A DNA stretch of 23,439 nucleotides from Fimenecus sp045593555 (GTDB taxonomy: Bacteria; Bacillota; Clostridia; Oscillospirales; Acutalibacteraceae), in NCBI GenBank assembly GCA_045593555.1, contig JAZNWU010000007.1, forward strand, positions 1-23,439, read 5' to 3'. The notes beneath the pieces are model-generated. The model saw nothing but the letters and a program-made list of their open reading frames with translations. It was not told the DNA's origin and did no database searches. The position numbers and the translations under genes were made by a program. Positions 1 to 7,352 of the stretch are shown piece by piece (position 1 is the stretch's first letter; each line of letters starts with the position of its first letter).

Positions 1-2298
1 GAGATAAATAGGCACTTCAATTCTGCCATTGAAACCACTACCTACATTCATACTTGCCAACACTTCTGCAACACCTTGCTTAATCGTGTCGAGTGGTGCT
101 TCGATGTTTGTCTGTCCTCGTGGTTGGTCATTGACAATAGCCAAAAATGGTTTGCCACCCGGGAGAACTGTACCTTGTGCGAGTTTCGGAATTTTGGGAA
201 TATTGAAACCTTTTCCTGCAAGACTTCCGAGACCTTCCCATTCAGGAAGTTTTATCTTGTTAAGTCCTGCAATAAACGAGTTAATCATTGAAATTATTAC
301 ATTTATTGGTGATTTTATAATTGTAGCAAGACCCTCAACTATATTTTTGAAAACGCTCTTAACACCTTCCCAAGCCTTTTTCCAATTGCCTGTAAATACA
401 CCTGCAATAAAATCAACAATTCCTGTAAATGCCCCAATAACACTTGAAGCAACATCTATAATATCGGCAATCCATTGACCTAAAACACCAATAACAAAGT
501 TTGTCACGGTAGTCCAAGCAGGAGATAAGATTTCAAGCAAGAACTTAACAATAGGGTCAATAAATTTGTTATAGATTTCTAATGCTCCATTTATAAGCGA
601 CAATATAAAATCTCCAACTTTTTCTACTAAACCACTTAAATGTTCATCCCACAATTCTTTCATCGTTTCTAATAACGGTGTAATTATAGGCTCTAACACA
701 TTATCATAAATGCTTTGGAATAAGCCAATTACCTTATCGACAAATTCACCAATATTATCCAATAGTGGTTGTCCGTGTTCATCCCACAACTCGACCAAAA
801 TGCCTGTAAAATCTTCCCACGCACTTGTAATGAATTTTACCACAGGGTAAATAGCAGTTGACCATATTGAATTGAAAAGACGGCTTATTCCTTCAATAAT
901 AGGTTGTCCCCAAATATTAACCGCACTTGAAAAATCTGTCCACACATTTGTCCAAAGTGTTACAAGATTTTGACCTGCTAACTGCAAATCACTTTGTATG
1001 CTCCGCCAAGTCATCAATGTAATTATTCTTACATTATCCCACATTGTTGAAATATAATTGCTTAAAAAATTAAAAGATGTTTGAACAGCACCAACAAAAG
1101 CCTGAACAGGTTCACTATTCCATATAGTTTTTAACTTTTCTTCAATTCTTGTAAGTGAATTTTCTAATTCAGTAGTATCCATACCGCCTGCTGATGTTTC
1201 CTCAAACGATAAACCACCGCCAATTGTACCCAAATCAGCAAGTCCACCACTTGCACCACTTGTGTTTTCTGCAATATCCTCTGTTATCGTGTTAAGTTCG
1301 TCAAACCCTGCAAGGAACTTTTTAGCCTTTTTACCTGCTTTTTCGGTTGCATTACCTAAATCTTCTACACCTTTACTTGCATCCGCTGAATTTACGCCTA
1401 CATCAGCAATCGCACTCGCCTGTGCTTGTGTGGTTTTTAGTTCTTTGCCTGTGAAGGCTTTATAAATCAACTGTGCAACATTTCGTGCAATTTCAGCCAA
1501 TTTTGTCATTGCAGTAATAATTGTGTTTACAGTAGGCAATACAAGTGTACCGATAGCAATAAAGGCTTCACCAAGAACACTTTGAAATTGTTTCCAACGC
1601 TCTGCAAGTATTCTTGTTTGATTGGCCCAACTGTCGGATGTTCTTGAAAAGTCACCTTGTGCAAGTGCTGTCTGCTGTAAAACAAACTGATAACGCAACA
1701 TTGTTTTTTCCTGCTGTGTCATTTTGGAAATGTTTTTTGTTATTCCTTGTGACATTGCAAAATTCTGCAAGTTGACTTCCGTCATAACAATACCAAGCTG
1801 TTTTAATGTTTCGGTTTCTCCTGTGTAAACTGATTTCAGTATAGTGTCAGCTCTTTCTTGTGATATGTTGTAAAATGAAGCAAGGTCAGCGGTTAAACCT
1901 GTCATTGTTATTGCCATATCACTTGCAACATCATCAGCAATGCCCATGCCTTTTGCCATAGCCATATAAGTTGATGCTGTTCGTTTAGCGGTAAGTTCAG
2001 ATATACCAAAATTCTCAATAGCAGTTTTTGAGAACTGCTCGATTTTGTAACTCATTGAACCGAAAGCCACATCAACCACATTTTGTACTTCCTCAAGGTC
2101 GCTTGCTAAATTAATAGCCTCTTTACCGAACTGAACTAAAGCACCTATTCCCATAGCAAGTCCAATAGCTGAACCAAGTTTTACAAATGCGCCTGTTAAA
2201 GACTTAACTCCGTTACTCAACGAATTGACACCCTTATTGAATCCACCCGAATCAATTTTAGTGTTTATTCTTATACAACCATCATAATTACCTGACAT
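1..2298 (-). CDS. Phage tail tape measure protein (partial, C-terminus off the left edge)
   Basis: At least 766 residues. Tape measure proteins fill the tail tube, set its length and help DNA entry. The N-terminus reads DGCIRINTKID, a common opening of Clostridia siphophage tape measures. An alanine/glycine-rich segment follows, then a region with the motif LTADLASFYNISQERA typical of the phage minor-tail domain. The second half has long amphipathic stretches with repeated WDEH motifs, a hydrophobic run near FTGNWKKAWEGVKSVF, and a late segment (GQTNIEAPLDTI) often seen near the C-terminus of this family. The start at 2298 follows AAAGGAG by 10 nt and fits the family N-terminus. It lies downstream of the chaperone gene, the usual order in siphophages. 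The frame is open to the window edge, so the true length is unknown. Confidence 0.9.
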   Translation of the reverse strand, partial: MSGNYDGCIRINTKIDSGGFNKGVNSLSNGVKSLTGAFVKLGSAIGLAMGIGALVQFGKEAINLASDLEEVQNVVDVAFGSMSYKIEQFSKTAIENFGISELTAKRTASTYMAMAKGMGIADDVASDMAITMTGLTADLASFYNISQERADTILKSVYTGETETLKQLGIVMTEVNLQNFAMSQGITKNISKMTQQEKTMLRYQFVLQQTALAQGDFSRTSDSWANQTRILAERWKQFQSVLGEAFIAIGTLVLPTVNTIITAMTKLAEIARNVAQLIYKAFTGKELKTTQAQASAIADVGVNSADASKGVEDLGNATEKAGKKAKKFLAGFDELNTITEDIAENTSGASGGLADLGTIGGGLSFEETSAGGMDTTELENSLTRIEEKLKTIWNSEPVQAFVGAVQTSFNFLSNYISTMWDNVRIITLMTWRSIQSDLQLAGQNLVTLWTNVWTDFSSAVNIWGQPIIEGISRLFNSIWSTAIYPVVKFITSAWEDFTGILVELWDEHGQPLLDNIGEFVDKVIGLFQSIYDNVLEPIITPLLETMKELWDEHLSGLVEKVGDFILSLINGALEIYNKFIDPIVKFLLEILSPAWTTVTNFVIGVLGQWIADIIDVASSVIGAFTGIVDFIAGVFTGNWKKAWEGVKSVFKNIVEGLATIIKSPINVIISMINSFIAGLNKIKLPEWEGLGSLAGKGFNIPKIPKLAQGTVLPGGKPFLAIVNDQPRGQTNIEAPLDTIKQGVAEVLASMNVGSGFNGRIEVPIYL

Positions 2299-2315
2299 AT
2301 CATATCAACTCCTTT

Positions 2316-2373
2316 CTACCAATTAAAATTAAGCAATTCCTGCTCTTCAGCGGTAAGTCTCACATCATTTTTT
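2316..2373 (-). other. Candidate frameshift site and C-terminal extension of the tail chaperone
   Basis: The last two lysine codons of the chaperone form a run of six A (2373-2368) followed by TGA. A +1 slip, or a -2 slip, re-pairs tRNA-Lys perfectly on AAA and opens a frame reading NDVRLTAEEQELLNFNW, ending at TAG 2318-2316 just before the tape measure RBS. A -1 slip gives an immediate stop. Frameshifted G/GT products are conserved in many long-tailed phages (lambda -1, Mu -2). Transcriptional slippage is an alternative mechanism. Confidence 0.45.
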
Positions 2374-2802
2374 GTATTTATCAATGTGTTTCTGCATTTT
2401 CTTTTCAGCATCTTTCTTTGCTTGCTCGTGATATTTCACGAGTTCAGGTGCGATAGCCTCAAAGAAGTTAAGAATGAAATAATTACCGTCAACGATTGCA
2501 AGAGGTGAACAGTGTTTAAATACTTTTTCACACACATTAGAATCAAAAGCTCTGTCTATTTCTTCATACAAAGCATTTTTAAACGCAGTATATGCATCAA
2601 TTACGCTTTCACTTACAGGTTCTCCGCTTTCGTCAAGTTCTATATTTTTAAGATTTTTGAGTTTTTCTTGTACTCTTTTACCTATTCCGTTTATCCTTTC
2701 TACCAAATCAGGGTCGTTTGGATTGAAATATATAGTTTCTACATCTCCATTATCAAATTCAATAGGAAATGCAACTTTACCTGTGCTTAATTTAATATCC
2801 AT
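2365..2802 (-). CDS. Phage tail assembly chaperone
   Basis: 145 residues, small, acidic then lysine-rich at the C-terminus, with no membrane segment. Size, composition and position directly before the tape measure gene match the siphophage tail assembly chaperone (lambda gpG position). I place it in the DUF6673-like group from memory, without a search. These proteins coat the tape measure before tube assembly. A strong GGAGG lies 7 nt before the ATG at 2802. The frame ends AAA AAA TGA, and the alternative frame stays open for 17 more codons up to the tape measure RBS, so a longer GT-type product is possible. The upstream neighbour is a helicase loader rather than a major tail protein, which is abnormal for an intact phage. 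Confidence 0.75.
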   Translation of the reverse strand: MDIKLSTGKVAFPIEFDNGDVETIYFNPNDPDLVERINGIGKRVQEKLKNLKNIELDESGEPVSESVIDAYTAFKNALYEEIDRAFDSNVCEKVFKHCSPLAIVDGNYFILNFFEAIAPELVKYHEQAKKDAEKKMQKHIDKYKK

Positions 2803-2844
2803 AATTTTACCTCCGTTAAAAATAAATCATTCTTTTTGCCTTTT

Positions 2845-3600
2845 TTATGTATTGCTTTTTATTGCATTTCTTTTCTTCAACCGCTGATTCTTTCTTTTAT
2901 CTTTACCAATAAATGAAAGATATTTTTCTGACATCTCGAATATTCTTCCTGCGGTTGCTTCATCAATTTTTATCAATTCATCAGCGGATAACTCACTTGT
3001 AATAATGGTCTTTAACTGTTTTGAATATCGGTAATTGATTATCTCGATAATATATTTCAAGTCTGCCTCTGTGTGTGTTTTCAAAAACTCGTCAACAAAG
3101 AGAATTTCTACATTTTTTGCTCTGTCAATATCATTATCCGCTTTTGTTGCGTTTTCGCCCATCAGATTTCTTTTTACTTTGCCAATAAAATCCGTCCATG
3201 TCAAATACATGACTTTTTTCTTTTGATTGAATAGAAAATCATTTGCAATAATGGAACAAATAAGCGTTTTCCCTGCTCCGCTCTGACCACCAATAAAAAA
3301 CCAAGCATTGCCATTATCTTCGATATATTCTACGGCTTTATTATAAATGCCTTTTTGCCATTCTTCGGCGGTTTTAAAATCTTCAAAAGTTTTGTTTATG
3401 TAATTTCCTAAATCACTACATTTTGCATTGTGTAATGTTCTTCTGACAAGCATACATTCACATTCTTCAGCAAATATAGATTCATTTTCATCAGCCTTGT
3501 ATATAATTCCTTTATTCTTACATACAGAACAATCAAAGCCTTTTAATTGTCCATCTCTATTGTTAGATTCCTCGAGTTGTATTTGTGTCAATTTGTTCAT
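2845..3600 (-). CDS. Phage DnaC-type helicase loader ATPase
   Basis: 251 residues. AAA+ family related to DnaC/DnaI/IstB, expected to load the replicative helicase at the phage origin. Residues 24-49 hold a cysteine cluster (C24, C27, C47, C49) that could bind zinc. Walker A is GGQSGAGKT at 104-112 and Walker B is VEILFVDE at 164-171, followed by a conserved basic C-terminal half. The ATG at 3600 follows the stop of the upstream initiator-like gene by one base, so the two are translationally coupled; GGAG lies about 11 nt upstream. Initiator plus loader is the standard phage replication pair. A transposon-type IstB protein is less likely because no transposase is nearby. Confidence 0.85.
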   Translation of the reverse strand: MNKLTQIQLEESNNRDGQLKGFDCSVCKNKGIIYKADENESIFAEECECMLVRRTLHNAKCSDLGNYINKTFEDFKTAEEWQKGIYNKAVEYIEDNGNAWFFIGGQSGAGKTLICSIIANDFLFNQKKKVMYLTWTDFIGKVKRNLMGENATKADNDIDRAKNVEILFVDEFLKTHTEADLKYIIEIINYRYSKQLKTIITSELSADELIKIDEATAGRIFEMSEKYLSFIGKDKRKNQRLKKRNAIKSNT

Positions 3601-3601
3601 A

Positions 3602-4240
3602 TTAAAAATTTTCTCCTATTCTAAATTCTTCCGTTTGCTCTTCACAAACATCAACTTTAATCTCATCTTCCCACCTGCGACCATTTAACCAAGTTGCAGG
3701 ATGTGGAATATATTGTCCGTTATCTTTTTGCCATTCCGCTGATTTCTTTTGTTCTTCAATAGCATTAAGCATAGTTTTGAATAATGCCTCATCAGGTGCT
3801 ATCTTTTGAAAAGCCTTTTCAGCGGATTGTTTTCCCTTTTTCTTGGGATATTTATCCCAAAATTGAACAAATAAGAGATTATTATTCTCTTTTATTTTAT
3901 TTTTGTTTATTTTATTTTCTTTTATTTTATTTAGTGACGATTGTTGACCGTCGTTATCGGTTGTTATCGATTGTTGACCGTCGTTATCGTTGTTTGACAA
4001 TCCTTTGATTCTATTATCTCGATATTTACCGCATTTTTCGATATATTTTTCAATATCGGAGTCAATTGTAGGCTTTATGCAATCAAAAAGCATTTTTAGA
4101 CCACCGCTGAAATCGGGAATTATTCCATCTTTTCCATAATCAAGTAAAGCGGTTAATAATTCACCTCGTTCTGACATGGACAGATTATTCAATGGCTCAC
4201 GATAATTAAAATATAGCATAACACCTTTAATTTCCGCCAT
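3602..4240 (-). CDS. Phage replication initiator / replisome organiser-like protein
   Basis: 212 residues from the ATG at 4240, preferred over 4279 because GGGGTG sits just upstream, the start abuts the previous stop, and MAEIKGVMLYFNYRE is a typical N-terminus. The N-terminal part resembles the DUF6291-like domain of phage replication proteins. A low-complexity centre follows with an NDNDGQQS repeat and an Asn/Lys/Ile-rich tract. The C-terminal segment contains FWDKYPKKKGK and HPATWLNGRRWEDE, as in many Gram-positive phage initiators located before dnaC. It probably binds the phage origin and recruits the loader encoded next. The repeats in the protein reflect DNA repeats that may themselves be the origin. 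The family name is from memory; the replication role rests on motif and position. Confidence 0.75.
   Translation of the reverse strand: MAEIKGVMLYFNYREPLNNLSMSERGELLTALLDYGKDGIIPDFSGGLKMLFDCIKPTIDSDIEKYIEKCGKYRDNRIKGLSNNDNDGQQSITTDNDGQQSSLNKIKENKINKNKIKENNNLLFVQFWDKYPKKKGKQSAEKAFQKIAPDEALFKTMLNAIEEQKKSAEWQKDNGQYIPHPATWLNGRRWEDEIKVDVCEEQTEEFRIGENF
3877..4002. repeat. Direct repeats beside an AT-rich tract inside the initiator gene (possible phage origin)
   Basis: A 22-bp sequence beginning CGATTGTTGACCGTCG occurs twice without mismatch, at 3938-3959 and 3968-3989 (30-bp period), followed by a degenerate third half-copy (TGTTTGACAATC) near 3990-4002. On one side, 3877-3932 is almost pure A/T. 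Iterons next to an AT-rich unwinding tract inside the initiator gene is the lambda O arrangement, hence the origin suggestion. Confidence 0.5.
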
Positions 4241-4241
4241 T

Positions 4242-4556
4242 TTACACCCCATCCATTTGCACTTGTGCAGAGTTTTCAAGTTCTTTTAAGGCTATTTTTG
4301 CAGACTTAACCGCTGAAAAGGTGTTTTTACTGTCCATATAGGCAATAAAGCGTTTTAATTGCTCCGTTGCATCATTTTCAGTTTTATCAAGCAACCAATA
4401 GCCACCTGCTGAAGATGTGAGAATAATCTGACCGCTGATACGTTCCTCTCTTATAAGCCGTGCAATTTCCCTTGATGTTATCCCTGTTTCAGCTTTGAGC
4501 TTGTCAATAGTGACTGCATTTCTTTTCCCGGTGGGAATATAATCTGATATCCTCAT
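4242..4556 (-). CDS. Phage HTH DNA-binding protein
   Basis: 104 residues. A helix-turn-helix is predicted at about residues 15-45 (IDKLKAETGITSREIARLIREE), followed by a GGYWLLD turn and an alpha-helical C-terminal half. Small proteins opening with a variant of this MRISDYIPTGKRN start are common before replication genes in phages of gut Clostridia. It probably acts as a regulator or replication accessory protein; the exact role is unknown. Its ATG overlaps the TGA of the upstream gene by 4 bases (ATGA), and its stop is one base before the initiator start, so three genes are translationally chained. Confidence 0.65.
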   Translation of the reverse strand: MRISDYIPTGKRNAVTIDKLKAETGITSREIARLIREERISGQIILTSSAGGYWLLDKTENDATEQLKRFIAYMDSKNTFSAVKSAKIALKELENSAQVQMDGV

Positions 4557-4798
4557 ACTCTGCCACCATTAACAACCGTGTATTTATCAGCCGTCTGCCC
4601 TTTCTGTACAGGGTTTTGGAGCTTTTCAAGAAGAGTATCAAGACATATAAGCCTTTTAGATGCAACGCAAATATGCGGTATTTCTCCGTTGTTTACCATT
4701 CTGCGTAATGCTGTTAAAGTCAATGCAGAATTTTCATCCATTTTCTTTATTTCACGAACTGCTTCAGGAAGAGTTCGCATTCGTGGTACATTCGTCAT
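4553..4798 (-). CDS. Excisionase-type small HTH protein
   Basis: 81 residues. The central pattern ALTLTALRRMVNNGEIPHICVASKRLICLDTL fits the MerR-like excisionase fold (HTH_17 type): one helix-turn-helix, then a wing and a short strand with a basic residue. It may be the phage excisionase that directs Int during excision, or an early regulator. AGAGG lies 8 nt before the ATG at 4798. It is the first gene after a leader carrying seven TTTTG repeats and ends in an ATGA overlap with the next gene. Confidence 0.6.
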   Translation of the reverse strand: MTNVPRMRTLPEAVREIKKMDENSALTLTALRRMVNNGEIPHICVASKRLICLDTLLEKLQNPVQKGQTADKYTVVNGGRV

Positions 4799-4811
4799 TT
4801 AATCAACCTCT

Positions 4812-4902
4812 TTTTTTATGTGTCTAATTTTGTCCATTTTGTCCATTTTGTGTGTGCTTTTGTGTCTCTTTTTTTGTGTACACTTTTGTTACACTTTTTT
4901 TG
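4812..4902. repeat. Array of seven short TTTTG repeats in the early-operon leader
   Basis: TTTTG(T) starts at 4828, 4837, 4846, 4858, 4872, 4884 and 4898 on the plus strand (ACAAAA on the transcribed minus strand), with spacings of 9, 9, 12, 14, 12 and 14. The first three are near-exact copies of a 9-10 bp unit TTTTGTCCA. The array lies just upstream of the excisionase-like gene. Candidates are protein-binding iterons (Int/Xis or initiator) or an A-rich mRNA leader element. Confidence 0.5.
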
Positions 4903-4909
4903 TTGCAAC

Positions 4910-4997
4910 AAGCCTTAAAGTGTGATAAAATGACCTTACAAGGCTTATTGCTTTGTGCCTTTGGGTGTACTAATTTGCGTGGTGGCGGTTAGTACAC
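4910..4997. promoter_or_regulatory. Two inverted repeats between early phage genes
   Basis: GTGTACTAA (4965-4973) and TTAGTACAC (4989-4997) form perfect 9-bp arms around 15 bp. AAGCCTT (4910-4916) and AAGGCTT (4940-4946) form 7-bp arms around 23 bp. A 12-bp palindrome TTGTTGCAACAA occupies 4900-4911. None is followed by a T tract on the transcribed minus strand, so these look like operators or RNA structures rather than intrinsic terminators. Confidence 0.4.
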
Positions 4998-5004
4998 ACT
5001 TTTT

Positions 5005-5184
5005 TTATGCCTTTTCAGCGGATAACTGCTCAATAATATTGATAATATTGTCTGTTTCCTCGGTGGAAAGTTCTTTGCGGAGTTTGCGTGTGAGTGTTGC
5101 TTCACTTATCTTTAAAGCTAAAGCAATTTCCCATAAATAAACACCTTTGTTTTTTGCGGTTTCTCTAATTTTTCTGTTTTTCAT
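5005..5184 (-). CDS. Small phage HTH regulator (59 residues)
   Basis: Starts at the ATG at 5184 (MKNRKIRETAKNKGV) with AGGTG 6 nt upstream and ends at TAA 5005. The segment LWEIALALKISEATLTRKLR is a clear helix-turn-helix, and the remaining part ends in an acidic helix (LSTEETDNIINIIEQL). Small proteins with this plan are the first leftward gene, next to the repressor, in many Clostridia prophages and probably play a Cro-like or antirepressor role. The gene is transcribed divergently from the CI-like repressor, and its -35 region is overlapped by a palindromic operator. Confidence 0.75.
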   Translation of the reverse strand: MKNRKIRETAKNKGVYLWEIALALKISEATLTRKLRKELSTEETDNIINIIEQLSAEKA

Positions 5185-5202
5185 TTTTTCACCTCAATTC
5201 TA

Positions 5203-5357
5203 TTGACATTATAATTTAAAAATGATATATTTTGTTTATCATCATAAACATCATCATCTTTTGTTTATAGTATAACACGAAAATACGAGAAATTGTATCT
5301 TTTTCCATTTAACAACAAATCGTGAACAATTTGTATTGATGTTTATATTTAGAAACG
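5203..5357. promoter_or_regulatory. Lysogeny switch: overlapping divergent promoters with repeated operators
   Basis: Plus strand: TTGACA 5203-5208, 17 bp, TATATT 5226-5231, reading toward the repressor. Minus strand: -10 TATAAT at 5213-5208 with its -35 position at 5236-5231 (poor match), reading toward the 59-residue gene. A palindrome TGTTTAT-CATC-ATAAACA at 5233-5250 overlaps the minus -35 and the expected plus start. The half-site TGTTTAT recurs at 5262 and 5340, the last within 30 bp of the repressor start with a partial second arm. This is the pattern of a CI/Cro-type switch with autoregulation. Confidence 0.55.
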
Positions 5358-5367
5358 AGGTTTTTAT

Positions 5368-6129
5368 ATGCCAAAGAATGCAACAACAGAGAAATTTGCA
5401 GAAATACTTACAGATTTGATTGCCGATAAGAAAATTTCACTTGAAAAATTAGGCAATGAAATAGGAGTGTCAAAAGCTACTTTAAGCAAATACACAAATA
5501 ACGAAGCTGAAGCACCAATAGGAAATATAGTGAAACTTGCAAAGTATTTCAATGTTTCAACCGATTATTTGCTTGGTGTATCTTCAGCAAAAACAAATGA
5601 TAAAGATTTACAATTTATTTGCGATTATACTGGACTTTCTGCTGAAGCTATCGAAACCTTAGTGTCACGAAAAGACTACACCGTGCTTTCCGATGGCCGA
5701 GATACAGAGGATATTGCAATGTTATGTTTGAACTTCGAGCATAATTTTAACCAATTTTTAGAAATTCAAAGTGACTTTATTTGTTCAGAGTATTTCACTT
5801 TAATGCTTGAAAATATGCATTTTGAAAAAATACTTTCTAACTTTATTGTTGAAACCATCCAAAAAGTTGAAACTAACACATTTAGCGAAACCGAACTATC
5901 ATCGTTGAACATGATAGCGAAAGCAGCTAATAGAGCATATAATCGTCACAGATTAAATTTGTTTAATGTTCAAGATACAGTAATTTCATATCTTAAAGAA
6001 ATATCTGAGATTGAAGAAATTGGGCAAGATAGATGTAGGGAGCTGGAAGGAAAAATCTCTTTACTCCACCTAAACCATGAAATTAATATTAATGAAATGG
6101 ATGGTGATATAAATGGCAACGATAACTAA
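5368..6129 (+). CDS. CI-like phage repressor, XRE family
   Basis: 253 residues. Residues about 8-70 form an XRE helix-turn-helix domain (LEKLGNEIGVSKATLSKY followed by VKLAKYFNVSTDYLLG, the usual last helix). The rest is mostly alpha-helical and shows no LexA-type Ser/Lys self-cleavage motif, so induction may depend on another protein. GAGG precedes the ATG at 5368. It is divergent from the small HTH gene across the operator region and overlaps the integrase start by 17 bp, so repressor and integrase are probably co-transcribed. The repressor assignment rests on domain and position; the effector domain is not recognised. Confidence 0.8.
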   Translation: MPKNATTEKFAEILTDLIADKKISLEKLGNEIGVSKATLSKYTNNEAEAPIGNIVKLAKYFNVSTDYLLGVSSAKTNDKDLQFICDYTGLSAEAIETLVSRKDYTVLSDGRDTEDIAMLCLNFEHNFNQFLEIQSDFICSEYFTLMLENMHFEKILSNFIVETIQKVETNTFSETELSSLNMIAKAANRAYNRHRLNLFNVQDTVISYLKEISEIEEIGQDRCRELEGKISLLHLNHEININEMDGDINGNDN

Positions 6130-7291
6130 ACGCAACGGCTCTTATAGAATAACGGTGTCTTGTGGTTATGATGTCAGCGGTAATCAAATCCGTCAGTCTA
6201 TGACTTGGACTCCACCGCTGAATATGACTGAAAAGCAGATAAAAAAAGAATTGTCCCGACAAGCTACCCTCTTCGAAGAGGGAGTCAAGACAGGACAATT
6301 TATGAACGGACATATTAAGTTTGAAGCATTTGCAGAACAATGGTTTAAACAGATTGAACTTGAAGGCAATTTAAAACCGCTGACAATAGATAAATACAAG
6401 AAAATGAGGGAACGCACATACAAGGCAATAGGACATCTTAAAATGACAGATATAAATCGTGTACACATTCAGCGGTTTATAAATAGTCTTGCTGATGAAG
6501 GCACTAACAAGCTGACAAATGGCGGTCTATCTACCAAAACACAAAAAGGATATTTAGGTTTTGTGTCTGATGTATTTAATTATGCTATTTCCTGCAATAT
6601 TGTTTCTTCTAATCCCTGCCGTTATGTAAACACCATTAAAACAGAGAGCAGAGAAAGAGTTGTATTTACTCTTGAGGAGTCGCAGACATTTCTTGAAAAG
6701 CTCGAAGAGGCAGAAACACGATATAAAGCTATGTTTACTCTTGCATTATATTCAGGAATGCGACACGGTGAATTGCTCGGTTTAAAATGGAGTGATATTG
6801 ATTTTAATAATCGAATTGTTACTATAAACCGCATTGCACTTTACACCACAGAAAAGGGACATTTTTTCGGTACTCCAAAGACAAAGAGTTCACAACGCAG
6901 TTTAAAATTACCGTCAGCGGTCATTGATATGCTTTTAGATTATAAAAAAGAGCAATCCTGCCACCGTCTGACAATGGGTGATAAATGGCAGAATAATAAT
7001 CTTGTATTTCCGAATGATTACGGCAGTATTATGCACCAATCAATTTCAAGACGTTGGTTGCAGACGTTCTGCAGGGATAACGGACTACCTATTGTGACTG
7101 TACACGGTTTAAGACACGCAAACGCATCATTACTTATTTCAAGTGGTGCAGATGTAAAAACAGTATCGTCAACGTTAGGCCACAGTCAGACATCAACCAC
7201 ACTTGATATATATGCTCACAGCTTCGCAACAAAACAAGCTGAAGCAAGTGAGGCAGTTGCAGAACTGCTAACAACGAAAAGACACGCATAA
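6113..7291 (+). CDS. Phage integrase, tyrosine recombinase
   Basis: 392 residues, full length for the family. N-terminal arm-binding domain at about 1-65 (ITKRNGSYRITVS), SAM-like core-binding domain at about 68-165, catalytic domain at about 180-385. Visible active-site residues are R217 (SGMRHGE), K256 or K258 (TPKTKSSQRS), H331 and R334 (HGLRH), H357 (LGHSQT) and the nucleophile Y367 (DIYAH). It would integrate and excise the prophage at the adjacent tRNA-Ser(GCU). The ATG at 6113 lies inside the repressor 3' end with a weak GGTGAT upstream, implying translational coupling. An intrinsic terminator follows immediately. Confidence 0.95.
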   Translation: MATITKRNGSYRITVSCGYDVSGNQIRQSMTWTPPLNMTEKQIKKELSRQATLFEEGVKTGQFMNGHIKFEAFAEQWFKQIELEGNLKPLTIDKYKKMRERTYKAIGHLKMTDINRVHIQRFINSLADEGTNKLTNGGLSTKTQKGYLGFVSDVFNYAISCNIVSSNPCRYVNTIKTESRERVVFTLEESQTFLEKLEEAETRYKAMFTLALYSGMRHGELLGLKWSDIDFNNRIVTINRIALYTTEKGHFFGTPKTKSSQRSLKLPSAVIDMLLDYKKEQSCHRLTMGDKWQNNNLVFPNDYGSIMHQSISRRWLQTFCRDNGLPIVTVHGLRHANASLLISSGADVKTVSSTLGHSQTSTTLDIYAHSFATKQAEASEAVAELLTTKRHA

Positions 7292-7297
7292 AATAGT

Positions 7298-7326
7298 AAA
7301 ACGAGGCTTAAAAACCTCGTTTTTTT
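7298..7326 (+). terminator. Intrinsic terminator after integrase
   Basis: Arms AAAACGAGG (7298-7306) and CCTCGTTTT (7315-7323) enclose an 8-nt loop and run into a T tract. It ends the repressor-integrase transcript. Confidence 0.85.
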
Positions 7327-7330
7327 ATGC

Positions 7331-7352
7331 AATAAACACCAAATAAACACCA
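7331..7352. repeat. Tandem 11-bp repeat between integrase and att site
   Basis: AATAAACACCA occurs twice head to tail at 7331-7341 and 7342-7352. Short direct repeats between int and the tRNA attachment site often are arm-type Int-binding sites; that role is inferred here. Confidence 0.5.

Noticed and set aside
29..1465. Plus-strand open frames opposite the tape measure gene
   Set aside because: They are shadows of the minus-strand tape measure frame, start on weak codons, have no RBS and show no family-like sequence.
2301..2303. ATG at 2303-2301 as tape measure start
   Set aside because: It is out of frame and stops after about ten codons; the ATG at 2298 gives the family-typical N-terminus.
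4241..4279. Longer start of the initiator-like protein at 4279
   Set aside because: It would overlap the upstream gene by 38 bp; the ATG at 4240 follows that stop directly, has an RBS and the conserved MAEIKG start.
4828..4902. CRISPR-like array
   Set aside because: The repeats are only 5-10 bp with 9-14 bp steps and there are no cas genes; this is not a CRISPR.
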